Shown: positions 8,278 to 17,925, counted from the stretch's first letter. The stretch: 64,000 bases of DNA from Stenotrophobium rhamnosiphilum (GCF_003052265.1 NZ_QANS01000001.1:496001-560000), one strand, 5' to 3'. The notes: generated by a model not told the origin, from the letters alone. Numbers and translations are program-made.

Positions 8278-9182
8278 AGTTTGAAACCCGGAGTGACCAA
8301 TCCTTCTGAGAGCAGTTCTCTCACCACTGCGCCGTCATGTCCCGGCACCAGCTTGAGCGTGGGCTCAGCCTTCTGCAGATCATGCAGCGCTTGGAATTCG
8401 CCAACGACCTGACTGCGGTTCTCGCCAATTACCAGCGTCATGAATAAAGGACGTTCGCGTACGAGTTCGATATTGCGCATATGCCAGCTGACATCGCCGA
8501 GTAGCAACAGCTCACGACCATCCGCACGCTGCACATAAACCATCTGGCTGCCCGGCGTGTGGCCGGGAGATTTGATCAACACTACGCCTGGGGCGAGCGC
8601 CATCATGCCGTCGTATTTAATTGGCTTGTAATCCTTCACCACATCTTCAGGCAACACAGAAGGCTCCATGCCTTTGCGATTGTTGAACTGTTCTTCAGTG
8701 AGCTTGAGCGCAGGCAGCAAGGCAGCAAGGTGTGGATGTGCAGCGAGTCCGCCGATGTGATCCATATGCTCGTGCGTGATGACGATTTGCGAGGCTTTCT
8801 CCAGCGCTTGTTGCATGCGCAGATAAGTGCTGTCGCTATACATCGGCACCAACGCTTCAGGCTCGGCGATTTCGCGATTCATTGCGGCATCAACAATCAC
8901 GGTGTTGTCTGGGTAAACCAGTTGCCATGAATAGACCGAAATTGGTGTCCACTTCCACGGATCGCCTGCGACGACCATCGCTTCGGCAAAGCGAAAATCC
9001 ATAATGTGTTCGTAGCGAATTTCCAGAGGCTTATCGCCGGGGATGGAGTTGGCCAGCGCACGAACCTTGGCAATGTCGATGCTGTACTGCGTGCCTGCGC
9101 TAGGGCTGTAGACGACCAGCGTGTAATAAGCGCCAGCCAGAATAACCACCGTGACCAGCAATCGTTTGATCCATTTCGACAT
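8274..9182 (-). CDS. Metallo-beta-lactamase-fold hydrolase with N-terminal membrane anchor
   Basis: This 302-residue protein has one hydrophobic segment at residues 8-25 (signal anchor), so the catalytic domain is probably periplasmic. Zinc-binding motifs are HEHMDHIGG (HxHxDH, about residue 135), a histidine in SPGHTPGSQM, an aspartate in LLGDVSW and a histidine in VPGHDGA near the end. The family includes lactonases, glyoxalase II and other hydrolases, so the substrate cannot be assigned. It is operonic with the PaaI-like thioesterase (four-base overlap). Confidence 0.86.
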   Translation of the reverse strand: MSKWIKRLLVTVVILAGAYYTLVVYSPSAGTQYSIDIAKVRALANSIPGDKPLEIRYEHIMDFRFAEAMVVAGDPWKWTPISVYSWQLVYPDNTVIVDAAMNREIAEPEALVPMYSDSTYLRMQQALEKASQIVITHEHMDHIGGLAAHPHLAALLPALKLTEEQFNNRKGMEPSVLPEDVVKDYKPIKYDGMMALAPGVVLIKSPGHTPGSQMVYVQRADGRELLLLGDVSWHMRNIELVRERPLFMTLVIGENRSQVVGEFQALHDLQKAEPTLKLVPGHDGAVVRELLSEGLVTPGFKL

Positions 9183-9245
9183 GAGAAGCCTTCCCTGAAT
9201 GAAGTTTTACTGCGGCTGATTTTGCCTGATGTACGAGGCCAGCGC

Positions 9246-10097
9246 TTACAGCTTGTTGTTGAGTACGGGCGCAATCCAATCCGCGTCTAGCGCTTTCATT
9301 GGGTGGCGCGCAGTGACCTGTCCCATGAACGGTGGCCAGATGCTGTAGCCGAGCAATTGCTGTACGCGGGGCGACATCTCACGCGCGAGTTGCGGCGGCA
9401 CGCCAAGAAAGAAATTCTCCTGCGTACGCGCCCATGGTTCGCAATATTGATTCGAGAACGCTAGACGAGGCGAGTTGCCAACATTCGCGCCACCGCGATG
9501 CAGCAACGTTCCCGCAAACACCACGCAAGCACCAGCCGGCATGCGTACAGGTATCAGTTGTTTGAGCAACGCTTGCTGCGCCACGGTGTCGTGATCAAGG
9601 CCATCGTAAACACCTGCAACATCGGCATCACTCCATGCATGACTACCGGGCAAAATCTCAGTGCCACCGTTCTCCGCAGTAAAAGCATCTACGGCGACGA
9701 TGGTGGAAATACTGATTGATGGGCGAGGGCGCGGAACGCGATAGAACATATCGTCTGCATGTAACGGCTGTGGTGTTTCGCCGGGGTGAATGCAGATCGC
9801 CTGACTTGCGGTGAGTAAGTAACCCGGCTGTAAAAACTTATCGAGCAGCGCAAGCGCCCGTGGTTCTTCAGTGAGCTTCTCAAAAATCTTGCCGCGTGCA
9901 ACGAGCGTATAGACGCGCTCAGTTTTATAACCTTCGAAATTATTGCGGCCTGCGTGCGTATTTAGATACGGCGTCAAGCCTGCGCGCACCTCGCACAAAT
10001 CTTCGGTTGAGAGGAAGTCTTCGATGATGGTGTAACCGTCGCGATGTATGCGCTGTACGTGCGCATCCACATCGAAGTTGCTTGTTGCTGATTCCAT
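9246..10097 (-). CDS. Phytanoyl-CoA dioxygenase (PhyH) family Fe(II)/2-oxoglutarate oxygenase
   Basis: This is a 283-residue jelly-roll oxygenase. The iron facial triad is visible as LHADD (His-x-Asp, about residue 115) and a distal histidine in LLHRGGANVG, with the 2-oxoglutarate-binding arginine in NSPRLAFSNQY. The start of the protein (RDGYTIIEDFLS) is typical of PhyH proteins. These enzymes hydroxylate diverse lipids and small molecules; no substrate can be given. It lies 63 bases upstream of the metallo-hydrolase on the same strand and could be the first gene of that transcript. Confidence 0.88.
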   Translation of the reverse strand: MESATSNFDVDAHVQRIHRDGYTIIEDFLSTEDLCEVRAGLTPYLNTHAGRNNFEGYKTERVYTLVARGKIFEKLTEEPRALALLDKFLQPGYLLTASQAICIHPGETPQPLHADDMFYRVPRPRPSISISTIVAVDAFTAENGGTEILPGSHAWSDADVAGVYDGLDHDTVAQQALLKQLIPVRMPAGACVVFAGTLLHRGGANVGNSPRLAFSNQYCEPWARTQENFFLGVPPQLAREMSPRVQQLLGYSIWPPFMGQVTARHPMKALDADWIAPVLNNKL

Positions 10098-10179
10098 CTG
10101 TGATCCTCCGCGAGAGGGGATGATGCTTATCTCGTCGTTAAAGCTAAAATTGTGTCATCACTTACACGTGGAAAATGCT

Positions 10180-10629
10180 ATGACGCCTAACCCTGACTAT
10201 ATCCGTGCCCTGAAGGAAAGCGTGCTTACCGCGCCATATCCTGCGCTGATTGGCATGTCGCTGGATGAGATTGATTTCGATAGCTGCATCATCGGCGTCA
10301 CGCTGGGCGAAAAGCATCTTCAGCCCTTCGGCATCATTCACGGTGGCGTGCTCGCCACGTTGATTGATACGGCAACGTTCTGGGCAGGATTTCTGCGATT
10401 GCCGGACGACGTTGGTTTGGTCAACGTCGATCTCAAGCTCAACTATCTCAAAGCGGTGTCGAGCGGAAAGCTGCGCGCTGTCGGCAAATGCCTGCGCGCA
10501 GGTCGCGTGATCAGCTACACCGAAGCCAGTGTGTTTGATGCCGGAGGCGAACTGATTGCGCATGGCACCTCAACGTTGATGGCCTTGCCGGGCAAGGGTC
10601 TCAAGTTGGGTGTGCCGAAGTTTCTTTAA
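10180..10629 (+). CDS. Hotdog-fold thioesterase, PaaI-like (second copy type)
   Basis: This 149-residue protein contains the single-hotdog signature GIIHGGVLATLIDTATFW and the later strands VNVDLKLNYLKAVSSGKLRA and GRVISYTEASVFD, which are characteristic of PaaI/YdiI-type acyl-CoA thioesterases. The ATG at 10180 (MTPNPD) is chosen. The open frame extends upstream but would overlap the divergent PhyH gene and lacks similarity. Its stop overlaps the stop of the convergent DUF1631 gene by four bases. Confidence 0.88.
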   Translation: MTPNPDYIRALKESVLTAPYPALIGMSLDEIDFDSCIIGVTLGEKHLQPFGIIHGGVLATLIDTATFWAGFLRLPDDVGLVNVDLKLNYLKAVSSGKLRAVGKCLRAGRVISYTEASVFDAGGELIAHGTSTLMALPGKGLKLGVPKFL

Positions 10630-12248
10630 AGCGAATTTCGCGGTGTTTTGCGTGAAAGCTCAAGGCTGCCTAAAGCGATCTTGAGCTTTTCTTGCGACAA
10701 GCCTTCGGCGATCAATGCTTTGATCATCGCGTTGGTCAGATCTTGCCACTCAGTCGTCTTCACTTCCTCAGGCTCGCGCATATCCAGTTCGTCCAGCAAC
10801 TGTTCCATCAGCGTGACGCCAGCGTGCCACAAGGGATGACCCGCTCCATGTTGCAGCAAGCGCTTGGTCAGCAGTGGGCCCCATGCAACGTTGAGGAAGG
10901 TGATAGCTGGCGCAGGTGTATCGCGACCAAAGGTGAGACGCTCAAGCTGATTAGCGACGACGCGGCGCGCTTCACTGATCACAAAATCACGACGCTGCTG
11001 TGCCTGCTGGCGTTGCAGTTCAAAGAAGCGCTGAACCTGCGTTTCTTGAATCGGCTCGGCGTTCTGCATCGACAAGCGAACAAATTCTGGCGACAGATTG
11101 AACTGCACCAGCACCTGTTGCAGCAGGTCCGCAATTCGACGCGTTTCAGCATTGCCGGTAACGCGTGAGGTTGCCGACTTCAGCAACATCTCATTGATCA
11201 TGTTGGCCAGCGGATGCGCAGCGGCAGCGGTGAATAGCGTTTCATCTGTCAGCGCTGATTTCATCAAGGGATAACGCATGGATTCGTGCTCAGGGAGCAT
11301 CGAGTCCGGCACGATGGTGTCGCCAATCGCTTCGTTGAGAAAGTGTCCCGCCAGCGCAATACGCTGCAGGGGAATCCAGCTTTGTCCCTGTGCCATACCG
11401 GGCAGAGGGCGTTGTTCAGCCAGTGCCAACAAGTCGGCAGCGAGCAGGCCATCGGTGTAGCCCTCGCCATCTGATTTGAGCGCATAAGACTGCAACATCG
11501 ACACCGTCTCGGAGTCCATGTGCGTCATATCTTCTGGCGCCTGCATCGACGTCGCCGGCTTGCGCTGGCGCGGTGGTGCGGCTTGAACTTTGAGCTCGTC
11601 CTGATCGGCCGCAGACTTTGCGGTCTCGATGCCGATGCGCGTTAAAGCAGCGATCAGCGAGCGATACAGGCCTTCTTCAAGGCCCGCGATGAAGAACTCA
11701 TCAAATTTGGTAAACAGCAGCGCGCGGTTGCGGCCGGGCCACTGCAATTCGTCTGCGGTGTCTTGCAGCGCGCGGCACAGGCCAGCAGGGGCCAGCGCCT
11801 TGGTGTAAATCGGAACATAGAGCATCAGGCGCAAGCGATTAACGCGAGCATCCAGCTCAGTCACCAGCTTGTGAAAACGCGCCTCAGCGCGCAGCTCGAT
11901 ATTGGCAACGGCAATCGAGTCATCGTTGGTCGTTGTCTGACCGCCACGCGCTTGACGCTGGGGCAGGGTGCCGCCGGTGAGGTGGGCATCGATGTGTTGT
12001 ACAAACGACTCGATCCAGAGCTCGCGGCGATCATTCAGTGCGCGCGTCAGTACCTGAAAGCCTTGTGCTTCAGTCGGGTTCAGCGCTTTGTCGGCGGCGT
12101 GTTTCACGGCAGCAATGAACTGCGGCATGAAATTGCCGAAGAGTTCTTTAAGCGTGCTGCGGACGGTTTTGCGTAATTCTTCGGCCGCCGCAATGCTCAA
12201 ACGCTGCAGATGGGCGGATTGTGGCCGCGATGGAGGCTCGGATCTCAT
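10626..12248 (-). CDS. DUF1631 family protein
   Basis: This 540-residue, largely helical and soluble protein matches the DUF1631 family, sometimes mislabelled thymidine phosphorylase. The C-terminal third is the recognisable part: VVANQLERLTFGRDTPAPAITFL followed by a WGPLLTKRLLQHG segment and a charged helical end. An alanine/glutamine-rich middle region (about residues 220-260) separates the N- and C-terminal helical blocks. No enzymatic motif is visible and the function is unknown. It is convergent with the thioesterase at 10180, sharing four bases at the stops. Confidence 0.8.
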   Translation of the reverse strand: MRSEPPSRPQSAHLQRLSIAAAEELRKTVRSTLKELFGNFMPQFIAAVKHAADKALNPTEAQGFQVLTRALNDRRELWIESFVQHIDAHLTGGTLPQRQARGGQTTTNDDSIAVANIELRAEARFHKLVTELDARVNRLRLMLYVPIYTKALAPAGLCRALQDTADELQWPGRNRALLFTKFDEFFIAGLEEGLYRSLIAALTRIGIETAKSAADQDELKVQAAPPRQRKPATSMQAPEDMTHMDSETVSMLQSYALKSDGEGYTDGLLAADLLALAEQRPLPGMAQGQSWIPLQRIALAGHFLNEAIGDTIVPDSMLPEHESMRYPLMKSALTDETLFTAAAAHPLANMINEMLLKSATSRVTGNAETRRIADLLQQVLVQFNLSPEFVRLSMQNAEPIQETQVQRFFELQRQQAQQRRDFVISEARRVVANQLERLTFGRDTPAPAITFLNVAWGPLLTKRLLQHGAGHPLWHAGVTLMEQLLDELDMREPEEVKTTEWQDLTNAMIKALIAEGLSQEKLKIALGSLELSRKTPRNSL

Positions 12249-12454
12249 GACTGAGGCAGCCCCGTTACGCGCGCGCAGTTCCGTGCAGGCACTTTATGCA
12301 AAATTGACAATGACATCCGATCCTTGGCTCTTATTCTTTAGATTGAGGATGCCATATTCCGGCGCAATTCGGTGTAAGTCAGTGACGCATTTTTTCAATT
12401 ACTGACCAGCACTGTCACTGAAGTCGGGCGCTTTGGCGGCCCGAGCGTGGTGGA

Positions 12455-13033
12455 TCAGGCTTCTGGCGGCGCTTTCGGGGCCAACAGAATTTCGCGTACC
12501 AGCCTGAACATCTCGCGGAAAGCGCGGCCGTTCTGGCTCTCGCCGGTGACCTTGGACATTTCGCGGTCACGGCGCGCATCACGTACCAGCGCGCGCAGCT
12601 GTTTGGTGTCGCCGACAGGGTAACGGGTGGTCCATTCGGCCCAGCCAGCTTCGCTGCCGATCATCTTTTCGCGCCACTGCTCGATCTCGCGCAGCGCACG
12701 GACGTCGCGCGCCTTGTGCGTGTGCCATACCGCCAGTGCCTTGCGCATCGGCTCGACGTCCACGTCACGCAGGAGTTTGCCGACGTAGCTGGCCTGACGT
12801 TTGCGCGCACCATGAGCGGTAATACGGCGCAGATCGCGCATGGCTTCGCGCAGCGGACCTACCTCGTCAATCAGCAGGTCGATCTGCTCTTCCGGCAGCT
12901 CAAGCAGGGTTACGCCCAGTACCTGCAACTCCAGCATCGCGTTCTTTTGCTGGGTTTTGCTGGGACCGTCGTACTGTTGTTCAGGTTCTTCTTTATAGCG
13001 GCGCATGACTGAATTCTTATTGCAGGCCGACAT
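12455..13033 (-). CDS. darP: Ribosome-associated protein DarP (YjgA, DUF615)
   Basis: YjgA/DarP is a small, highly charged protein that associates with the 50S subunit late in assembly. This 192-residue copy shows the family pattern: PSKTQQKNAMLELQVLG, then LPEEQIDLLIDEV, RRITAHGARKRQASYVGKLLR in the centre, and a C-terminal LRALVRDARRD...GRAFREMFRLVRE block. An in-frame ATG nine codons in (13006) is an equally plausible start. The gene is divergent from the large HD-GYP protein. Confidence 0.9.
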   Translation of the reverse strand: MSACNKNSVMRRYKEEPEQQYDGPSKTQQKNAMLELQVLGVTLLELPEEQIDLLIDEVGPLREAMRDLRRITAHGARKRQASYVGKLLRDVDVEPMRKALAVWHTHKARDVRALREIEQWREKMIGSEAGWAEWTTRYPVGDTKQLRALVRDARRDREMSKVTGESQNGRAFREMFRLVREILLAPKAPPEA

Positions 13034-13203
13034 GATACGACGTCTGTGCTCAAGCCGACGGTTTAAGGGGGGAATGTAGATAAAAGATACAGGGGTGGCG
13101 CTACGTATCGCTTAAGGACGGTAGCCTCGTTTGCCCTATTGGTTTGCTAGGGCTCAGGACCACAAGACAAGGAGACGTCATAAGCGGTTGGGAGCAATAA
13201 ATT

Positions 13204-16152
13204 ATGGCGCGCCAAGCCGGCTTACCGTTTCAGATTACTGCGACCTTACGAGTGGTCGCGTTTGTTTTTCTGCTCTCCGGCGCCTTCCTGTGGTTTGTGC
13301 TCGGACGCGCACATCAGCAAATTGAGCAAAGCGGACGTGAAAACTTCCGCCTGCTGGCACATAGCGCCTTCGGCGAAATCGACGCGATGATGCAGTCGTA
13401 CGCGAGCTACCTTGGTACCGTCGCCAGTCTGTTGCCGACGATGCCTGATATTTACACTGAGGCAAGCAGCCGAGCCTTGGCGCAAAGCTTTCTGGATCAA
13501 GCTGTTCCGCATAGTTTTGCAGTGACGCGGCCTCGCGACATGCTGTACTTTCTCAAGCGTGATCCCGAAGCGCCTGCTGGCAGTGCGTACACGATGGGTC
13601 ATTTCGCTGTGCAAGCGGATGGCAGCAGGATGGTCTCGGTCAGTTACTACACGGCTGACCACCGCTTGCTCTCGCAGCGTCGCTATTCCTTGGACGCCCA
13701 CCCCGAACAGTCCGAGTGGTATTTGGGCGCGCTGCGCTCGAAAGGTCCTTACTTCAGCCGTCCTCATCTCGCCCCAGCCTGGAATTCTTTGGCGATGACT
13801 TTGGCATTGCGCTCTGGTGAGAGTGTGGTGTCGATGACGTCGCCACTGGGTCTGATCGACCGCCTGTTGGAACGGGTGCCGGTGAGTGCCAACGGTGCGG
13901 CTTTGTTGTTCGACGATCAGCATCGCATCGTTGCATTCCGTGCCAAGGGTGAGCGATGGAAGCAGCTCTCGCAATTTCGGATGAAGCCTGTCGCTCAGCT
14001 AGGCCATCCCTTACTGGTAGCGGCTGCAGCTGTGACTGATCGTTTGGCTGAAGGGCAATTGAGTCTGGTGTCTTTGGCTGACCAGCCGTTTCTGCTGGCT
14101 TGGCACGCCATCGCCAAAATTCCTGGAACGCAGTACCGGTTGTTATTGCTTTCGCCACTGGCGGATATGTCGCAAGCAGCCGAGACAGCAAAGCGTGATG
14201 CATGGTTGGTGGCCATCGTCGGTCTTATGATTCTTTTGCCGCTGACTTGGTTCAGTACCGGTGCCATGGCCGGCGTTCTGCAGAGGCTGGTGCAACAGTC
14301 AGAGCGCATCGGCCATCTGAATTTTTCGCCGATGGAAAAGCAAAAGCATAGGCGTTCGGCTGTGCGTGAGGTGCGGGCGCTGGAGCATGCTCACGATGCA
14401 ATGCGAGATGCCCTCGCTAAAGGCACGCGCACACTTGAGCGGGTGTCCGGACATCTGGCGCGATTGATTGGTATAGGTGCCAATCTAGTCAAAAAGAAGA
14501 CCCGGCAGGCTTTGCTGGAGGCTGTCCTTGAAGCTGCACGCGAGATGTCCAGCGCCGAAGCTGCAGTGCTGTTCCTGCGTGACGAAGACGACAAGCTGCG
14601 GCCAGTGGCGACGCTGGGCATGGAGCCGCCGCATTGCCTGTCTGCGCTCGACATGAAGTTGCCGGAGATGAAGCATCAGTCACTCGCGGTGTACACGGCG
14701 CTGAGTGGTGTCGTGCATGTTGTTGATGATCTCGACTTGGATCAGCGCGAAGAGTTGGTCAACCTGCGCAAGTACAACCGCGAGCGATCCAGTATTCGCG
14801 TAAAGACCATCGCATCCTTGCCTTTGCGCACGCTTGATCGTGTGATTGGTGTGATGCAAGTTATCAACGCGCGCGATGCCGATACCGATCAAATCGCGCC
14901 TTTCTCTTCACCGCAGGTAACTTATCTGGAAGCGCTTGCTGGACAGGCAACCGTCGCGCTCGAAAATCAAAAACTGATCGCTGCACAAACGAATTTGCTC
15001 GATACCTTGGTGCGCACACTGGGTGACGCTGTCGATGCCAAGAGTGCTTACACCGGGCGTCACTGTGCGCGTGTGCCTGAACTCGCGATGATGCTTGCGC
15101 GGGAAGCAAATGTTGCTGAGAGTGGTCCGCTGGCCAATTTTTCTTTTCGGACTGAAGAAGAGTGGCGCGAATTTCGCGTCGGTGCGTGGCTACACGATTG
15201 CGGCAAGATCACGAGTCCCGAGCACGTCTTGGATAAAGCGACCAAGCTTGAAACGGTTTATAACCGCTTGCATGAAATCCGTACGCGCTTTGAAGTCTTG
15301 CTACGTGATGCCTTGATTGAAGTGTTGCAAGCGCAGTTAGCCGGCCGCATGAATGCTGAAACTGCAGAACAAATCTACGCTCAACGCGCAGCGGTTTTGC
15401 AGGGCGATTACGTCTTTATCGCTGCTTGTAATGTGGGAAGCGAGAATATGGCAGCCGCGGATATTGCTCGTGTGCAGGCCATCGGCAAACAAACTTGGCT
15501 GCGAAATTTCGATGATCGGCTTGGAATTTCTTACGAAGAGAAAGAACGTCGTCAATCCAGCACGCCTGTCAGTTTGCCGGCGCTTGCATCGCTAATTGCT
15601 GACCAGCCATGGCACTTGATTCCGCGGCCGCCAGAAGAAAAACGTGCGCTGACTGAAGGCTTCCGTATGAAAGTTCCAGAGCATCTTTACGACCGAGGCG
15701 AGCTGTACAACCTGTGCATCGAACGTGGCACGCTCACGAGAGAGGAACGCTTTAAGATCAACGAGCACATCATCCATACGATTCGCATGCTTGAAGGCGC
15801 AAAGTTTCCTGCGCTGCTACGACGTGTACCCGAGTACGCAGGTACGCATCACGAAGCGATGGACGGCAGTGGCTATCCACGTGGACTCACCGCGGCAGAG
15901 TTATCAATCCCGGCACGCATCATGGCGATTGCTGACATCTTCGAAGCATTGACTGCATCCGACCGGCCCTACAAACCCGCCAAGCCTTTATCTGAGTCGG
16001 TTGCGATCCTGCACAAGATGAAGCTCAAAGGTCACGTCGATCCTGACCTATTCAACTTGTTCCTGCGTAGCGGCGTGTACATGCGTTATGCAGAGCGTTT
16101 TCTCGCGCCTGAGCAAATTGATCTGACCGACATCACGCCTTATCTGAGTTGA
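13204..16152 (+). CDS. Membrane sensor with Cache-like, GAF and HD-GYP domains
   Basis: This 982-residue signalling protein has a membrane helix at about 15-35, a periplasmic Cache-like sensor to about 330, a second helix at about 338-362, a HAMP-like linker, a GAF domain (about 440-595) and an HD-GYP phosphodiesterase domain. HD metal residues are H664-D665 (LHDCGK); the second signature HHEAMDGSGYP starts at residue 882. HD-GYP proteins normally hydrolyse cyclic-di-GMP. The spacing of 217 residues between the two motifs is much longer than usual, so an extra segment of roughly 150 residues is inserted in the catalytic domain. The start is the ATG at 13204. Confidence 0.9.
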   Translation: MARQAGLPFQITATLRVVAFVFLLSGAFLWFVLGRAHQQIEQSGRENFRLLAHSAFGEIDAMMQSYASYLGTVASLLPTMPDIYTEASSRALAQSFLDQAVPHSFAVTRPRDMLYFLKRDPEAPAGSAYTMGHFAVQADGSRMVSVSYYTADHRLLSQRRYSLDAHPEQSEWYLGALRSKGPYFSRPHLAPAWNSLAMTLALRSGESVVSMTSPLGLIDRLLERVPVSANGAALLFDDQHRIVAFRAKGERWKQLSQFRMKPVAQLGHPLLVAAAAVTDRLAEGQLSLVSLADQPFLLAWHAIAKIPGTQYRLLLLSPLADMSQAAETAKRDAWLVAIVGLMILLPLTWFSTGAMAGVLQRLVQQSERIGHLNFSPMEKQKHRRSAVREVRALEHAHDAMRDALAKGTRTLERVSGHLARLIGIGANLVKKKTRQALLEAVLEAAREMSSAEAAVLFLRDEDDKLRPVATLGMEPPHCLSALDMKLPEMKHQSLAVYTALSGVVHVVDDLDLDQREELVNLRKYNRERSSIRVKTIASLPLRTLDRVIGVMQVINARDADTDQIAPFSSPQVTYLEALAGQATVALENQKLIAAQTNLLDTLVRTLGDAVDAKSAYTGRHCARVPELAMMLAREANVAESGPLANFSFRTEEEWREFRVGAWLHDCGKITSPEHVLDKATKLETVYNRLHEIRTRFEVLLRDALIEVLQAQLAGRMNAETAEQIYAQRAAVLQGDYVFIAACNVGSENMAAADIARVQAIGKQTWLRNFDDRLGISYEEKERRQSSTPVSLPALASLIADQPWHLIPRPPEEKRALTEGFRMKVPEHLYDRGELYNLCIERGTLTREERFKINEHIIHTIRMLEGAKFPALLRRVPEYAGTHHEAMDGSGYPRGLTAAELSIPARIMAIADIFEALTASDRPYKPAKPLSESVAILHKMKLKGHVDPDLFNLFLRSGVYMRYAERFLAPEQIDLTDITPYLS

Positions 16153-16158
16153 CGCGGT

Positions 16159-16725
16159 TTATTTGCTTGAGGATTCAGGCCAACGTTGAGGCACGCTTAA
16201 AAGCTTGCTGGTGTCATAACCCCAGCTACCAATGAGCGCGGTATAGCGCGCTAAATCCGATGCGCTCATATTCGGTTTGCGGCTCATCAGCCAGACGTAA
16301 TCCCGCTTGCTGCGCGCGATGATCACGACGGAATAATCGGCTTCCAGATATGACACGCGGTACTCAAGCTTGAAGGGCAGCCACCAATAGAGTCGGATGC
16401 CCCAAAGTGCATTGCCACTGCCATCTTCCACGTAGCCGACGGGATGCATCACTTTTTCAGGGCCATCAAAGCTGCCCTGACGGTTGCGGTAGACCGTAGC
16501 GATCGAGCCGTCTGGATTCATCGAATAGGTTTCGACGGCGTTGTGGGCACCACGATCACTGTCAGCGGTGATTTGTGCGATCACATACCAACTTCCCATA
16601 AAGCGCTTCAGATCGACGCTCTCAACCAAAGGTACTGGCAGGGCTGTCGCTGGTGACTCTGCGTGAGGGGCAGTGCTGAATATGCCGATCAGCGCCGTCC
16701 AACTCCACTTCATGATTCCGTTCAT
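16159..16725 (-). CDS. Bacterial lipocalin, Blc-like
   Basis: Starting at the ATG at 16725 gives a 188-residue protein with a signal peptide (KWSWTALIGIFSTAPHAES). The lipocalin signature is RFMGSWYVIAQ, followed by the expected beta strands (ETYSMNPDGSIATVYRNRQG, WGIRLYWWLPFKLEYRVSYL) and the closing strand YVWLMSRKPNMS. Blc-type proteins bind lysophospholipids or fatty acids at the outer membrane. No lipobox cysteine is visible, so it may be periplasmic and soluble. The frame extends 13 codons upstream (16764) without a better start. It is convergent with the HD-GYP gene, six bases apart. Confidence 0.85.
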   Translation of the reverse strand: MNGIMKWSWTALIGIFSTAPHAESPATALPVPLVESVDLKRFMGSWYVIAQITADSDRGAHNAVETYSMNPDGSIATVYRNRQGSFDGPEKVMHPVGYVEDGSGNALWGIRLYWWLPFKLEYRVSYLEADYSVVIIARSKRDYVWLMSRKPNMSASDLARYTALIGSWGYDTSKLLSVPQRWPESSSK

Positions 16726-16921
16726 ATCTAACTCCAGTGGGTATGAAGGTATTACGACGATCAATCTAATTTGGACGCATTTAGTCGAAAAAGCGAAACA
16801 ATTCCGTCACTGCTCTGTTTTCTTTGCCTGCGGTCAGTGCAGGTGCTCGGCGTGCTGAGCTCGTTTGCGGTGCAACGCAAGCGTTAGATAACGAGAACAT
16901 CTGAACCGGTCTTAGAAAAGA

Positions 16922-16951
16922 AAAGCGCCGGTGATCACTCACCGGCGCTTT
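16922..16951 (-). terminator. Rho-independent terminator, 13-base stem
   Basis: AAAGCGCCGGTGA pairs with TCACCGGCGCTTT around the loop TCAC. On the minus strand it is followed by TTCTTTTC. It lies about 75 bases beyond the stop of the leftward FabG-like gene, on the far side of a GTAG palindrome. Confidence 0.7.
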
Positions 16952-16965
16952 CTATTGATACTGAT

Positions 16966-17019
16966 GTAGGGCGGGAGCATCCCGCCTTTCGCGCGATAGG
17001 CGGGATACTCCCGCCCTAC
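16966..17019. repeat. GTAG palindromic repeat, family A (GTAGGGCGGGA)
   Basis: GTAGGGCGGGAGCATCCCGCC is mirrored by GGCGGGATACTCCCGCCCTAC, giving two nested short palindromes within a long imperfect inverted repeat. A relative with the same arms lies at 21614-21679. The GTAG/CTAC ends match the REP type found in Xanthomonadales and pseudomonads. Confidence 0.8.
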
Positions 17020-17027
17020 GAAAAAAC

Positions 17028-17789
17028 TTAAAGCCGCAAACCACCATCCACATCAATGCAACGACCACTGAAATAATCGTTGTCGAAAATAAAGCGAACA
17101 GCTTTGGCAATTTCAGAAGGATCGCCCATGCGCTTCAACGGCACCGGCGCAATAGCTTTCTCCAGAATTTCAGGTTTCATCGCGGCCAGAATCTCGGTGC
17201 GCGTAAAGCCAGGTGCAACGCTGCCAGTACGAATCTTGTAACGACCCAACTCGCTGGCCCAAGCCGTAGCCATTGCGATCACGCCAGCTTTGGCGGCGCT
17301 GTAATTGGTCTGGCCAGCATTGCCGGCACGTGAGATGCTGGAGATGTTTACGATCACGCCGCCGTTACCGAGGCGAATCATCTGCTCTGCCGCAGCACGG
17401 CCGCAGAGGAAAACACCGGTGAGATTAACGCCAATCACCGCGTTCCACTGATCCATCGACATGCGATTCACAATCTCGCCATCTTTTACTTTGATCAGCA
17501 TCGCGTCTTTGGTGATGCCCGCATTGTTGACGAGACCATCTAATCGGCCAAAGTCTTTAACGATGGCCGCCATCGTCGCATCCACCGCCGCTTCATCCGT
17601 CACGTTAGCGGTATAACCACGCGCCACCACGCCAAGCTTCTCGCAAGCCTCACGCGCTGCGACAAGGCCTTCTTCCTTCAGGTCAATAAGTGCAATGTTC
17701 GCGCCTTCAGCAGCAAACATTTCAGCAATAGAACGACCAATACCTTGGCCTGCACCGGTAATAGCAACAACTTTGTTTTTGAGATCCAT
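17028..17789 (-). CDS. SDR oxidoreductase, 3-oxoacyl-ACP reductase (FabG)-like
   Basis: This is a 253-residue classical SDR. TGAGQGIG binds the cofactor, LVNNAGIT is the structural NAG motif, NISSIS supplies the catalytic serine and YSAAKAG the Tyr-Lys pair; the C-terminus DVDGGLRL is FabG-like. The aspartate after the second strand (ALIDLKEE) suggests NAD(H) rather than NADPH preference, which favours a catabolic dehydrogenase over the biosynthetic FabG. It stands alone with its own downstream terminator. Confidence 0.88.
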   Translation of the reverse strand: MDLKNKVVAITGAGQGIGRSIAEMFAAEGANIALIDLKEEGLVAAREACEKLGVVARGYTANVTDEAAVDATMAAIVKDFGRLDGLVNNAGITKDAMLIKVKDGEIVNRMSMDQWNAVIGVNLTGVFLCGRAAAEQMIRLGNGGVIVNISSISRAGNAGQTNYSAAKAGVIAMATAWASELGRYKIRTGSVAPGFTRTEILAAMKPEILEKAIAPVPLKRMGDPSEIAKAVRFIFDNDYFSGRCIDVDGGLRL

Positions 17790-17889
17790 GAGAAGAGTCC
17801 GGATAAGAGTGGCGATAGTGGATTACACCCGCTGATTTTAACTGTAATGAGTAGGGCAGACCCCCTACCTGTTGAGGTGGGTTCAAAAG

Positions 17890-17916
17890 AAAGCCCGCTT
17901 TCGCGGGCTTTTTGTT
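17890..17916 (-). terminator. Rho-independent terminator (AAGCCCGC stem)
   Basis: AAGCCCGC-TTTC-GCGGGCTT with a T-run, ten bases past the stop of the leftward lipoprotein gene. The same hairpin sequence recurs at 19317 and 27641. Confidence 0.8.
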
Positions 17917-17925
17917 AAACGAGCA

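Noticed and set aside
16966-17019. Rho-independent terminator
   Set aside because: It is a hairpin-forming palindrome, but it belongs to the GTAG repeat family and lacks a T-run; the real terminator of the leftward gene is the stem at 16922.
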